NCBI GenBank assembly: GCA_018821305.1
Contig: JAHJMN010000105.1
Location: 1 to 64,000, forward strand
DNA from: Myxococcota bacterium
GTDB lineage: Bacteria; Myxococcota_A; Polyangia; HGW-17
Length of the DNA: 64,000 bases
Reading direction: 5' to 3'
The translations under genes and the position numbers were made by a program. Position 1 is the first letter of the stretch. Each line of letters starts with the position of its first letter. Below the pieces are notes generated by a model. The model saw only the letters and a program-made list of their open reading frames with translations. It did no database searches and had not been told where the DNA came from. This document shows positions 25,882-35,218 of this stretch, one piece after another.

Positions 25882-27611
25882 TATTTACGGAAGAGATTTT
25901 CAAGATCTTTAAGAGCTTGCGATCTGGCGGAAGGTGACTGATATTTTTCATCTTTTGCTCTTGGTCTTGGCTCAAAAGAACGTTTCATAGGTTTCCCATC
26001 AAAAATTCTTGGTGTGGACCGCAGAGAAAGCGAAATACGATTCTTTTCCATGTCAACGCCAACTACTGACACTTTTACCTGTTGACCCAGACTTACAATT
26101 TCAAAAGGATCATTAACAAAATCATCTGCCATTTCACTCACATGAATAAGAGCTTCCTGATTGAGGCCAATATTAACAAAAGCACCAAACTTAGTAATAT
26201 TAATAATTACGCCGGTTAATTCCATTCCAATTTTCACATCATCAATACTTCTTATCTCAGGATTAAGCTTGGCTCCACTGGCAATAAGACTTGCCGGAGA
26301 TTGAGATAGAACTCTTGGAGGAATTCGGTCAATTGTCGGATCCATAAGCGCGAGACCCTTTTGTTCGAGCAGATATTCTCTTACGGCCTGTTCGTCACCA
26401 TCACCACGGATATTAAGAAGCCGCAGAGGATCGACATTTGAAAGTTCTCTGGCAGGGAAAAGCATGCGGCGGGAAAGAATAACGCTTCTGCATACATCTG
26501 CGGGTAAATTTTCAAATGATTTATCTGATAAAAGTCCATCGTCTTCAAGGCCGTTAACTCCCGATGGAATGAAAACCAGGAAATTTCCAACTTTTTCTCT
26601 TATCAATTCAACCGTCCCATGATCATTGGCCATAACGGGGACAACAACATAACTCGTTTTATTTTTTACAAAGAACACACGAACATCATCGGGCCAAATC
26701 TCCGTAATTTCAATAGTTTCATAAGCAACAATCTTTCCTTTGTCATTAATGACACTGACGGAGACAGTTTGTCCATCAGAGGAAGGAAAGAAAGCACCCA
26801 TTTTGGGAACCCTGATTGGAGCCGTACGCAAAATATCAACATATTGAGAAGCAAGCTCTTTAAGCAATTCATCTCTGAGTTTATTATCAAAACTGTTCAT
26901 AACTGCTGGAGCAAGATGATCAATTACAAGTATTTTCAACAATTCATCGGGATTATGTTTTTCAGTAATAACACTTAGTTTTCCCGACACTGCTTGAAGA
27001 TGCGATCTTATTGAAGATTCAGGATATTCAAAGTCTAAATCAACAAGTTTTGCCCGCATTGCACGTCGAATTCTAGCCCAAACAGTGCCATTAATATTAG
27101 CAAGAGAAATACGTTTGCCAATAATGTCTGAATAATCCCCCGCGATGTCATTTTTATTTGATTTTTCAACAATAATAATCTCACCTTTTTTAAGCGTAAG
27201 ATTAAGAGCACCTGTCCAGACTTCAAGAACTACGGTTACTGCTTCAAGCCAGGCTGTTGGTGATGAAAAATCTGAAGGTGTTAAAATAGGAATTATGTGC
27301 CTGAGAGCCTCAAGACGCCTCATCGTTAATGTATTCGAAAATATTTCTTCATTAATAGAAATATTTTTTTCCTTCATTTCTAATAAAAGTTCTTCTCTTT
27401 CCGTTTCCAGTTCAAGCCAACTGCGTCTGGCATCTGACAATCGTTTTAATTGGGGACCCGGAATGGTTTTCAACAGGTCTCCTTGATTATCAGCTAACTC
27501 CGCCATTGAAATTCCTGCTTCAAGATAATTGAGAAGCTTGTCAAAATTGGGCGCTGTAACAATTTTACGCTCAACGGCATTACTTTTTTGAATAAACTCT
27601 AACAATCTCAC
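25881..27611 (-). CDS. Tex-like protein with one S1 RNA-binding domain, strongly diverged
   Basis: 576 residues. The S1 domain at about 455-525 (GMELTGVIINITKFGAFVNIG, HVSEMADDFVNDPFEIVSLG) matches the S1 of Tex nearly motif for motif. The preceding helical stretch (DPTIDRIPPRVLSQSP, then IRSIDDVKIG) follows Tex order. The N-terminal 320 residues do not show the usual Tex or YqgF motifs, and the protein is about 200 shorter than Tex. It may be a degenerate Tex or a separate family that acquired the S1 end. Last residues are Arg/Lys-rich. The stop codon is formed at a miniature-element junction. Confidence 0.65.
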   Translation of the reverse strand: MRLLEFIQKSNAVERKIVTAPNFDKLLNYLEAGISMAELADNQGDLLKTIPGPQLKRLSDARRSWLELETEREELLLEMKEKNISINEEIFSNTLTMRRLEALRHIIPILTPSDFSSPTAWLEAVTVVLEVWTGALNLTLKKGEIIIVEKSNKNDIAGDYSDIIGKRISLANINGTVWARIRRAMRAKLVDLDFEYPESSIRSHLQAVSGKLSVITEKHNPDELLKILVIDHLAPAVMNSFDNKLRDELLKELASQYVDILRTAPIRVPKMGAFFPSSDGQTVSVSVINDKGKIVAYETIEITEIWPDDVRVFFVKNKTSYVVVPVMANDHGTVELIREKVGNFLVFIPSGVNGLEDDGLLSDKSFENLPADVCRSVILSRRMLFPARELSNVDPLRLLNIRGDGDEQAVREYLLEQKGLALMDPTIDRIPPRVLSQSPASLIASGAKLNPEIRSIDDVKIGMELTGVIINITKFGAFVNIGLNQEALIHVSEMADDFVNDPFEIVSLGQQVKVSVVGVDMEKNRISLSLRSTPRIFDGKPMKRSFEPRPRAKDEKYQSPSARSQALKDLENLFRK

Positions 27612-27897
27612 GATTAAACTCCTGCAAACTTAAATCAGGTCTGGGTTTATAACTAATCCAATTATTCACGAAATATGGACCGTATTCGGGTTAAAAGTAT
27701 CGTGAAAAAACAAAATAAGTTATTTCAGTTCAACATTTTACGATTATTACAACAATCGTATATAACCGAAATCGGTCGAGATAACTGGCACTGGGATGGG
27801 GACAGCCCTCAGGGCTTTTATCCGATTTCGCAATTATGGTAAAAAAGACTTTGTTTTACAACCCTTATTTTCAAAAAAAAATGAAAATGAATAACAT
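27612..27897. other. 286-bp intergenic region with short inverted repeats
   Basis: No gene seen. It contains TACGATT/AATCGTA (about 27728-27751), AACCGAAATCGGT (about 27761) and AGCCCTCAGGGCT followed by TTTTA (27804-27820). The last has terminator form on the plus strand, but no plus-strand gene precedes it. Confidence 0.4.
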
Positions 27898-28650
27898 TTA
27901 ATCCTTTTTCTCTGGGAAAGACAGTTTATTAATTACCAGAGAAGCAAGTGCAGCCCCGAATGCCGCTGTAACCTGAGCGAGAGACCCTTTTATTCCATCA
28001 ATTTCCGGTTGTATGGGAGACTCAATACTAAAAACACTTGGTATTCCGAAATCCCCTTCCATTGGAAATCCATACTTACGTCTCAAATGCCTCCTTACAT
28101 CCTTTGCCATTGGACAAACGGTCGCCTGACTGAGATCCTGAGTTCTTATCATTTCAGGATGTAGTCTGTTTGCTGCACCCATACTTGAGGCAATATATAT
28201 ATTATTTTTAGTAGCCCAATTGAGTATGGAGCACTTGGCCGTAATGTGATCGATGGCATCAACAACAAAATCCGGTTTCACGTCTATTTTTTCAAGAAAT
28301 TTATCATCAACAAACCCAGAAATACTTATTATTTCACTTCCGCCCAAGGAGGAAAGTCTTTTTTTCATAACATCTGATTTAAACTCACCCAGGTTATCCG
28401 GAAGGGTCTGCATTTGCCTGTTAAGATTTGATTCCTCTATTCTATCCATATCCATGACATACAACTTGCCAATTGAACTTCTAGCGAGAATTTCTGCAGC
28501 CCAACTACCAACACCCCCAAGGCCTATTATAAAACCCGTTTTTTCAGACAAATTAAACAAACCACCACTTCCAATGATAGCTGCGGTCCTTGTATGTCTG
28601 GGTTGAACTTCTCCATGAGGAGGAAATCGATTAATTATTCTATGAGCCAT
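27898..28650 (-). CDS. tcdA: ThiF-family protein, likely tRNA threonylcarbamoyladenosine dehydratase
   Basis: 250 residues. The E1-like adenylation fold shows the nucleotide loop GLGGVGSWAAE (43-53), DMDRIEESNLNRQ (67-79) and DAIDHITAK. The dinucleotide site is followed by the TcdA-style helix ending SSMGAANRLHPEMIRTQDLSQAT. TcdA cyclises t6A37 of tRNA to ct6A using ATP. No ribosome-binding site is evident before the ATG. Nearest neighbours (HEAT protein, Tex-like) suggest no specific partner. Confidence 0.8.
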   Translation of the reverse strand: MAHRIINRFPPHGEVQPRHTRTAAIIGSGGLFNLSEKTGFIIGLGGVGSWAAEILARSSIGKLYVMDMDRIEESNLNRQMQTLPDNLGEFKSDVMKKRLSSLGGSEIISISGFVDDKFLEKIDVKPDFVVDAIDHITAKCSILNWATKNNIYIASSMGAANRLHPEMIRTQDLSQATVCPMAKDVRRHLRRKYGFPMEGDFGIPSVFSIESPIQPEIDGIKGSLAQVTAAFGAALASLVINKLSFPEKKD

Positions 28651-28698
28651 ATTTAATTAACTTATTTGTGAGTAAATTTTGCCAGTGAGAATTATCTG

Positions 28699-30681
28699 TT
28701 AGTTTACTCTGTTCGTAATCCAACGAATTTCAGGCAAATTAAGTGTTGATGATTTTATCAGAACAGAACCACCGATAGACGTATAACCAAAATAACTTCT
28801 TCCGTCTTCGTAATTTACAATATATTTCCCACCTTCAATTCCCAAATGGTTTGAGTCAATATATCGGAATATCATTGCAATGGGCGTGATTTTATTATTT
28901 AATAAAAATGCATAGCGGGAATACTCTCTCAGCATATTAACTGGATATTTTTTGAGAAGAACAGAAAGCTTTACTGGACAATGGTTAATAAGTTTGGAAA
29001 AGGCAAACCGCCGGACAGAATCATGTAGAGAGTTCAAATCTAATATTTTTTCCGAATAATCACATACAACATCAGAATTGAGTTTATCAAGAAGGTATAT
29101 TGATAAATTCGCTTTAACCCTTGTATGAGTTGATTTTAAAAGGGGAATAATTTCTGAAGGTTTAGGAGATAATTTTGTTAATCGCCACGAGGCATTCACA
29201 GCAATTTCCTCAATCGGATTCATAACAAGTTCTTTAATTTCTTTTATTTTCAGGGGAGCAAACATTACTGCTGCAGCTCTGACATCTGTAGGAAAAGCAG
29301 TGGAAGTAATAAATGATTTTATATATTTATCAAACTTTGAAGATCTGGAAAGAACTGAAATCAAACCGGATAATTCATTATATTTATTCTGTTTAACTAG
29401 TTCTTTCATATACTCCGATGCCGCTTTTTCCCATTTTGAACCACAATTAGATGTCATTGCACAGGAATACATAGCAGATCGACGATAGATCGGATTTTTA
29501 GCACGTAGATATGACCTTAATATTTTTATTAAGCTATTTGAATATTTTACAGGAAGGTTATTCCGCGAGGCATTTAATATGTATGGAGTAAAATAAATTA
29601 CTGCTTCCTCTCCTGCATTTTCTCTCGCAGCGGCATGAAGCATCCGTCCTCCCTCATAATTAGCAGCCATTGAAAGGGACGCTAATGCTTCTTCCCTGAG
29701 CCAGAGGTTAGATGACAGTACGTATGAAGCAACTGAAGTCATCGCTCCTTTAACAGGCAAATTGCCTGCAACCGTAAGTAAAAGTTTTTCCCAACCAGGT
29801 AATCCTTGATATTCTTTTAATAAAGTGTCAATAGCGGGAAACAAACGAGGAGAATAATACCTCCCTCTTTTTGACAAGCCCTTTAAAACAGCAAGTTGCC
29901 AACTGTCATGTCCCAACATGGCAATAAGTTTGTTGGAAAAATCGCTATTTTCAGTACAAAATGCCACCGAATCACGCAGCCCAGATATAATACTATAACC
30001 TGGTTTAGCCGAGAAACTGAAATCGATTCGACTAAAAATAAATTTGCAAACTTGGTCTCTATTTCTGACCAGTGGCATTACTTTTGGAATATAATTCATG
30101 TAATCATCAAAAGTAACCCTGTTTAAAATCACTGCTTCTCTAAAAAAAGGCTCCAGTTCAGGATTAGGAACAGCAAGAACCAGTTGCATAAAGTTCCAGG
30201 AAAAAGATGTTTTTAAAATACTTTTTGCTGTAGCCACAGGTTTTTTTAAATACATGAGAAGCAATGCATCATTCAGTACCGAAGAACTGACCTGATGTTG
30301 ATGAATATTTTCACGAAGCCAATTAAAAGCTGCATCTGATGTGTTTCTAGCCAGCCCCATTAGCGCTGACTCAATCCAAACCTGAACCGTAAGAGAAGGA
30401 ATCATGCGTATAATATTTTCCGCTTCTTTTTTTCCTCCAAGAGCCCCATAAACTTCTAAAAGTTCCGGTTGGTTCGATTGAATAATTTTCAGTTCTGATA
30501 ATTTCACAACCCCAGTTGAAATTTTTTCCAGTGTGGTATGAAATTTTAAAGTATTGCTATATGTTTTCCTGGAGTTATGCGAAGAACTGTAGTTTCCCGA
30601 CTTAGGAAGACTTGTGAGAATATCTTCTCCAGGACTGAATTGAGTAATCAGTATTGTTGCTATAATATATAAACAATTCAA
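28699..30681 (-). CDS. exported HEAT-like repeat protein
   Basis: 660 residues with an N-terminal hydrophobic signal and a long array of paired helices, e.g. LWLREEALASLSMAANYEGG and AVNASWRLTKLSPKPSEI. The final 60 residues are beta-rich. Start is TTG at 30681, directly after the TAA of the kinase gene, with GGGGAT 7 nt upstream; this implies coupling to the kinase. Unknown function; scaffold for an envelope process is an inference. Confidence 0.7.
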   Translation of the reverse strand: MNCLYIIATILITQFSPGEDILTSLPKSGNYSSSHNSRKTYSNTLKFHTTLEKISTGVVKLSELKIIQSNQPELLEVYGALGGKKEAENIIRMIPSLTVQVWIESALMGLARNTSDAAFNWLRENIHQHQVSSSVLNDALLLMYLKKPVATAKSILKTSFSWNFMQLVLAVPNPELEPFFREAVILNRVTFDDYMNYIPKVMPLVRNRDQVCKFIFSRIDFSFSAKPGYSIISGLRDSVAFCTENSDFSNKLIAMLGHDSWQLAVLKGLSKRGRYYSPRLFPAIDTLLKEYQGLPGWEKLLLTVAGNLPVKGAMTSVASYVLSSNLWLREEALASLSMAANYEGGRMLHAAARENAGEEAVIYFTPYILNASRNNLPVKYSNSLIKILRSYLRAKNPIYRRSAMYSCAMTSNCGSKWEKAASEYMKELVKQNKYNELSGLISVLSRSSKFDKYIKSFITSTAFPTDVRAAAVMFAPLKIKEIKELVMNPIEEIAVNASWRLTKLSPKPSEIIPLLKSTHTRVKANLSIYLLDKLNSDVVCDYSEKILDLNSLHDSVRRFAFSKLINHCPVKLSVLLKKYPVNMLREYSRYAFLLNNKITPIAMIFRYIDSNHLGIEGGKYIVNYEDGRSYFGYTSIGGSVLIKSSTLNLPEIRWITNRVN

Positions 30682-32073
30682 TTAGTTATCCCCACCAAAC
30701 AATTTACTGAACCAATTTTTTTTCTGAGAGTCAATATTATCAGAAGTAAGTTTCTTTTCATCAGTTTCATTTAATTTTCTCGCAACAGAAGAATCCAGAG
30801 TTCCACTTGATACTTGCTCTTCTTCTACAGCTTCTGCCTCTTCAAAATCTTCCTCTTCCTCCATATCAATCTCAAGAACTTCTTCAATGAGATCATCATC
30901 AAGAAGCTCTTCCTTTTCTGCAATTACTTCCGGTGCAGGAGAACTTGATTCACCAAGTCCGAAATCATCTTCGTCAAAACCGTCAAGCCCCATATCATTG
31001 AGCCAGGAACGAGGATCTTCGGTTTCATCAAATACTTCAAGCTTTTCTCCCGATGATGAAACTTTAGGATTGTTAGTGAAATCACCGGACATATCCGCAG
31101 TAAAATCACTGATTTTAAAATCAAAATCATCCTTTCTCGAAGATTCATCCTCTTCTTGAAAGCCACCTTTAAGCTTACGGACAAGCTTTGCAATATCTCT
31201 ATTTGAAACTTTCAACCCGTACGTGAACAGAATACTATTAAGATCATCAATAAAATCTTCACAGGTCTGGTATCTTTTGTCACGATCTCTCGCTAACGCC
31301 TTTTGCAGAATTTTTTCCAAAGCCTGTGGCACATCAGGATTAATGGCACTGACCCTTGGAATAAAAGCTTTTTCTACAAACTGAACAGTTTCCAGATCCG
31401 TAGCTCCGTAAAACAACCTGCGATTGGATAAAAGTTCAAAAAGAACTATACCCAGACTGAAAATATCTGCCCTGCTGTCTACTTCCAGGCCCATTACAGC
31501 CTCAGGACTAAGGTAACTGAACTTGCCTTTAATAACACCTGGCTCGGTGTCTTCAATCTGCGATGCTGCCTTTGCAAGACCGAAGTCCACTACTTTTACT
31601 TCGCCCTGAACACTGAGAAGAATGTTCGGGGGAGAAATATCTCTGTGAACTATACTTAACTGATGACCATCGCTATCCTTCACACGATGTGCATAACCAA
31701 GTCCCTTAGCTGCTTCCATCACTATATAGATGGATACCCCAAGCGGTAAAAAAAGCCCTTTTTCTTTATAACTGTTCATAAGAGCTTTGAGTGATGTACC
31801 TTCAATGAATTCCATAACTATGTAATAGGTATCGTCTCTCACTCCGACTTCAAAAGTCTGCACAACGTTAGCATGACTGAGTTTCATAGCGAGGCGTGCC
31901 TCATCAAGAAACATTGCAACGAATTTTCCGTGCTTGCTTAACTGGGGTAAAATTCTTTTTATGGCAACCCTTTTGGAAATACTTTCGGCACTGATAAGTT
32001 CTCCAAGAAAGACTTCTGCCATTCCACCAGCATCAAGTCGTTTTATAATTTTAAGGTGGGTATCCCTGTTCAT
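30682..32073 (-). CDS. Hanks-type Ser/Thr protein kinase, soluble
   Basis: 463 residues. Kinase domain 8-285: Gly-rich loop LDAGGMAEVFLG, ATP-anchoring Lys39 (VAIKR), catalytic HRDISPPN (Asp145) and DFGLAKA (about 163-169). Activation loop and SPE are present. After the domain there is an acidic, Glu/Asp-rich tail of about 170 residues with no transmembrane helix. This contrasts with PASTA kinases and fits the cytoplasmic myxobacterial type. An FHA-domain protein is encoded at 53246; whether it is a target is untested. Lies between the DUF1232 and HEAT-protein genes, all on minus. Confidence 0.9.
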   Translation of the reverse strand: MNRDTHLKIIKRLDAGGMAEVFLGELISAESISKRVAIKRILPQLSKHGKFVAMFLDEARLAMKLSHANVVQTFEVGVRDDTYYIVMEFIEGTSLKALMNSYKEKGLFLPLGVSIYIVMEAAKGLGYAHRVKDSDGHQLSIVHRDISPPNILLSVQGEVKVVDFGLAKAASQIEDTEPGVIKGKFSYLSPEAVMGLEVDSRADIFSLGIVLFELLSNRRLFYGATDLETVQFVEKAFIPRVSAINPDVPQALEKILQKALARDRDKRYQTCEDFIDDLNSILFTYGLKVSNRDIAKLVRKLKGGFQEEDESSRKDDFDFKISDFTADMSGDFTNNPKVSSSGEKLEVFDETEDPRSWLNDMGLDGFDEDDFGLGESSSPAPEVIAEKEELLDDDLIEEVLEIDMEEEEDFEEAEAVEEEQVSSGTLDSSVARKLNETDEKKLTSDNIDSQKKNWFSKLFGGDN

Positions 32074-32089
32074 GGACCAACTTTCCGGT

Positions 32090-32641
32090 TCAGCCTACCA
32101 GTTTCAGTTTAAGAAAAGATTTGAGATCTTTCTGTACTGTTACGGGATCTGTAATTTTTGCACCCTCATAACCACTAATCTCAACCTTTACATCCTCAAC
32201 AAACTCTTTGAGTATTTCGTCATTTCCAAGAATTATTCTTGCATCACGCTGGCGAACTTTGCGGTCTGGCTGAGACTTGACATAATTTACCAGAGCACGA
32301 TAAATTTCATCACCAACAAATTTATGTATTATATCATCACCCTCTGAGAGTTTAACAAGTTTACTTCGTAAAACTTCATTCTCTAGTTTAATAATATAGT
32401 CAATACCAAGATTGGCAAAAATTCTTATAACCATAGTATCATCAATAAGGCCTACGGGAGTATAAAAATCCGGTATCAGATCAAGCTGTTTCAATCCGTA
32501 GTTGAGGGTACCAATACAAAGTCTCCTGAGCTCTTCAGCAGCACTTTTATCTGCAACTAAAGTAAGAAGTGCTCGGATGTCGTCGGCGTAGTTGTCAATC
32601 CATTCCTGAAAATATGGAGTATAATCCTGATCCTGGCTCAT
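32090..32641 (-). CDS. YkvA-like DUF1232 protein
   Basis: 183 residues. The central block QLDLIPDFYTPVGLIDDTMV is the DUF1232 signature (LxLIPDFxPxxGxLDD). The motif is kept but the usual two membrane helices are not evident, so this member may be soluble. GGAAAGGA precedes the ATG at 32641 with the kinase 16 nt downstream, so the two are likely co-transcribed. Function unknown. Confidence 0.75.
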   Translation of the reverse strand: MSQDQDYTPYFQEWIDNYADDIRALLTLVADKSAAEELRRLCIGTLNYGLKQLDLIPDFYTPVGLIDDTMVIRIFANLGIDYIIKLENEVLRSKLVKLSEGDDIIHKFVGDEIYRALVNYVKSQPDRKVRQRDARIILGNDEILKEFVEDVKVEISGYEGAKITDPVTVQKDLKSFLKLKLVG

Positions 32642-32833
32642 ATTGTTCCTTTCCGGCAGACCACAACTGGTGCCCTGGTATTTTAATGATGGTGTATTGC
32701 CCTTAATAAATTCTCAAGTAAAAAGTACAATGTTTTTAATTTTCAGTAATTTCCCTGTCATCTCACATACATTATTTCGGACAAAAATGGAACGAAAAAA
32801 GGTAAATCTGAAAAACACAAAACTAATTTACAT

Positions 32834-33463
32834 CTATTTTGCCTTTAAAAGGTTATCTATATAGTTTTTAAGTGCAAGTAAAAAGCCAAGAGTTATAAAA
32901 GCTCCGGGTGCTAAAATAAAAACAAGGGCTGGACTGACAGCCTCTTTGTGATAAATAACATACTGAATGATTGTTTCTTTATACTGGAACACTGTAAGGG
33001 TACCGTTACCGAGAACTTCTCTAACTGAACCGACAATAAACAGAGTTACGGCGAAACCGATACCCATTCCAATTCCGTCAAGAAAACTATAAATAACATT
33101 GTTCCTTGAAGCAAAAGCTTCGGCGCGACCAAGTATTATGCAGTTAACAACGATAAGTGGAATAAAGAGGCCAAGGGCGCTGTGCAGATCCGGAGAATAA
33201 GCGGCCATAAACATATCAACCAGAGTTACAAGAGTTGCAATTACAACTATGTAAGCAGGTATGCGGACTTTTTTAGGAATAAACCCCGCAATAAGTGATA
33301 TTATAATGTTCGACCCAATTAAAACCGCTGTTGTAGCAAGTCCCATTCCGAGTCCATTGAATGCACTGGTTGTAACTGCAAGAGTTGGACACATTCCTAA
33401 AAGCAGTACAAGGGATGGATTCTCCCGCCAGAAGCCTTTCGAAAATTCTTTGAAAGCTCTCAT
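32834..33463 (-). CDS. rnfE: Rnf complex subunit E
   Basis: 209-residue, six-helix membrane subunit of the ferredoxin:NAD+ oxidoreductase. Family motifs seen are NPSLVLLLGMCPTLAVTTSA near the N-terminus and LFIPLIVVNCIILGRAEAF. It is homologous to RnfA, with which it forms a pseudo-symmetric membrane pair. Last gene of the operon; its start overlaps the rnfG stop by 4 nt. Confidence 0.93.
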   Translation of the reverse strand: MRAFKEFSKGFWRENPSLVLLLGMCPTLAVTTSAFNGLGMGLATTAVLIGSNIIISLIAGFIPKKVRIPAYIVVIATLVTLVDMFMAAYSPDLHSALGLFIPLIVVNCIILGRAEAFASRNNVIYSFLDGIGMGIGFAVTLFIVGSVREVLGNGTLTVFQYKETIIQYVIYHKEAVSPALVFILAPGAFITLGFLLALKNYIDNLLKAK

Positions 33464-34197
33464 CTAACACCTTCCTTGATCATCTGATCTTTTGCAGAAT
33501 CAGGGACGGGATATCGTTGTTTTCTCTTTCTTTTATTCTGCTTGATTATGTTCCTGATATCTTTTTTTATTTTACCAGGAACTTTAATTATTTCCTTTTT
33601 TTCCGATGAGAGTTTCTTCGGAGGTCCAATCTGACTGATCAGACTGGTTTTATAAAATTCCAGAGCTTTTTTAACCATAGACGTTACAGCCCTGGAGGAA
33701 ATTGTAGCCCCGGAAATTCCATCAATCATTCCTGATGGATCGTCTTTCTTAACCTTGAGATTTCCTTTTTCCAGAGTTATACCCACAAACTGATTAACAA
33801 AAGAAGGTTCTGCTATTTTTGCCCCAAGACCAGGAGTTTCACTTTGTTCAATGATCTGAACGCCATTCACTGTGCCTGACTTATCAATACCGATCATCAT
33901 TTTAATCAGACCACTGTATGGTCTTGGAATTCCTTTTGCACTTTTTGAAGAAAATGTAAATCCGACTCTATTTCCCGGACAGATATATGCGGTAATGGTT
34001 TCTCCCGATGGAGTTTTTATCTGCTTTTCTTCTGGTTTTTTACAATTAGGATAAATTTTGAGAACAGCTCGGGCGGCCTTGAGTTTCGCCTGAGCAGCTA
34101 TAGCATCTTTGGTTGCCCGATTTCCAATAGCCAGAGCCGCTGCCGCAAGAGCACTGATTATAGACAGAGTCAGAATCATGTGTATGACGTTTTTCAT
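33460..34197 (-). CDS. rnfG: Rnf complex subunit G (FMN protein)
   Basis: 245-residue subunit with an N-terminal helix and a periplasmic flavin domain. DGISGATISSRAVT (about 162-175) contains the threonine to which FMN is covalently attached by ApbE; I see no apbE in the window. The Lys/Arg-rich C-terminal 45 residues are longer than usual. Overlaps rnfD and rnfE by 4 nt on each side. Confidence 0.93.
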   Translation of the reverse strand: MKNVIHMILTLSIISALAAAALAIGNRATKDAIAAQAKLKAARAVLKIYPNCKKPEEKQIKTPSGETITAYICPGNRVGFTFSSKSAKGIPRPYSGLIKMMIGIDKSGTVNGVQIIEQSETPGLGAKIAEPSFVNQFVGITLEKGNLKVKKDDPSGMIDGISGATISSRAVTSMVKKALEFYKTSLISQIGPPKKLSSEKKEIIKVPGKIKKDIRNIIKQNKRKRKQRYPVPDSAKDQMIKEGVR

Positions 34198-35216
34198 GAT
34201 GGCCTCCTCATTGTTTTTGAACCAAACGGTGAGGGCACTGTATATTTATCCAAAAGAGGAGTGGTAGCATTCATAATGAGGATGGCAAAGGAAATTCCTT
34301 CGGGATATCCACCCCACAATCTTATTATTATTGTAAGTAGTCCAACACCAATTCCGAAAATTATTTTACCCATGGGCCATATGGGCGCGGTAACATAATC
34401 TGTTGCCATAAAAAAAGCACCTATTATCAAGCCACCAGCAAAAAGATGGAAGAAAGGATGCGGGTATTTGGCAGGATTAATAAAATGAGTAATCATTGCT
34501 ATTACAAAAACCGTGAGTATTGCAGAAACGGGTATATGCCAGGTGATTATCTTCCTTACAAGCAGATAAATGCCGCCAACCAGAAGAGCAATAGCACTTA
34601 TTTCTCCAATACTTCCCGGCGTATGAAGACCAAAAAACAGATCACTTGTGCTGATGTTTGGTAATGCTTTTTCAGCATGCTCTTTAATAGCTGCAAGAGG
34701 AGTAGCGGCCGTAACAGCATCCGTTACTTTCGTCGTTGCGAGCCCCATAAACTGTTTTGCCTGTTCAATTCCTCTCGGCAGTGGCCATGTAGTCATGGGA
34801 ACAGGAAACGCTATAAGTAAAAATACGCGTCCCGTTAGTGCCGGATTGAAAGGATTTGAACCCAATCCACCAAAAACCTGTTTAGCAACAATAATCGCTA
34901 CAAACGAACCTAGTATAATTATACCATTTGAAACACCTGGAGGAAGTGTGAGTCCTAGAAGAAACCCTGTCAAAGCCGCACTTCCGTCAAAACACTGTTT
35001 CCAGTTCCGATTTCTCATTAAAAGAGCAAGCGCTTCAAAAAAAATTGCAAAAAATGTGCTGAGAAAAAGCACTCGTACAGAATTAAGTCCGAAAGCATAG
35101 ACACTGATAACTGCTGCAGGCAGTAAAGCCAGGGTCACATTCCACATTAATTTAGAAGTGGAACTTCCGTTATGAATATGAGGGGAATAACTGACTTTGA
35201 AAGTTCTTGTTTCCAT
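34194..35216 (-). CDS. rnfD: Rnf complex subunit D
   Basis: 340-residue membrane subunit with about eight to nine helices and the second covalent FMN site, AATPLAAI, in its periplasmic loop. FGGLGSNPFNPALTGRVFLLIAFP is the conserved family signature. Ends overlap rnfG by 4 nt; begins 2 nt after rnfC stops. Confidence 0.93.
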   Translation of the reverse strand: METRTFKVSYSPHIHNGSSTSKLMWNVTLALLPAAVISVYAFGLNSVRVLFLSTFFAIFFEALALLMRNRNWKQCFDGSAALTGFLLGLTLPPGVSNGIIILGSFVAIIVAKQVFGGLGSNPFNPALTGRVFLLIAFPVPMTTWPLPRGIEQAKQFMGLATTKVTDAVTAATPLAAIKEHAEKALPNISTSDLFFGLHTPGSIGEISAIALLVGGIYLLVRKIITWHIPVSAILTVFVIAMITHFINPAKYPHPFFHLFAGGLIIGAFFMATDYVTAPIWPMGKIIFGIGVGLLTIIIRLWGGYPEGISFAILIMNATTPLLDKYTVPSPFGSKTMRRPS

Positions 35217-35218
35217 AA

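Noticed and set aside
27804-27820. AGCCCTCAGGGCT plus T run as a terminator
   Set aside because: It has terminator form on the plus strand, but no plus-strand gene lies upstream, so it is noted only as a hairpin.
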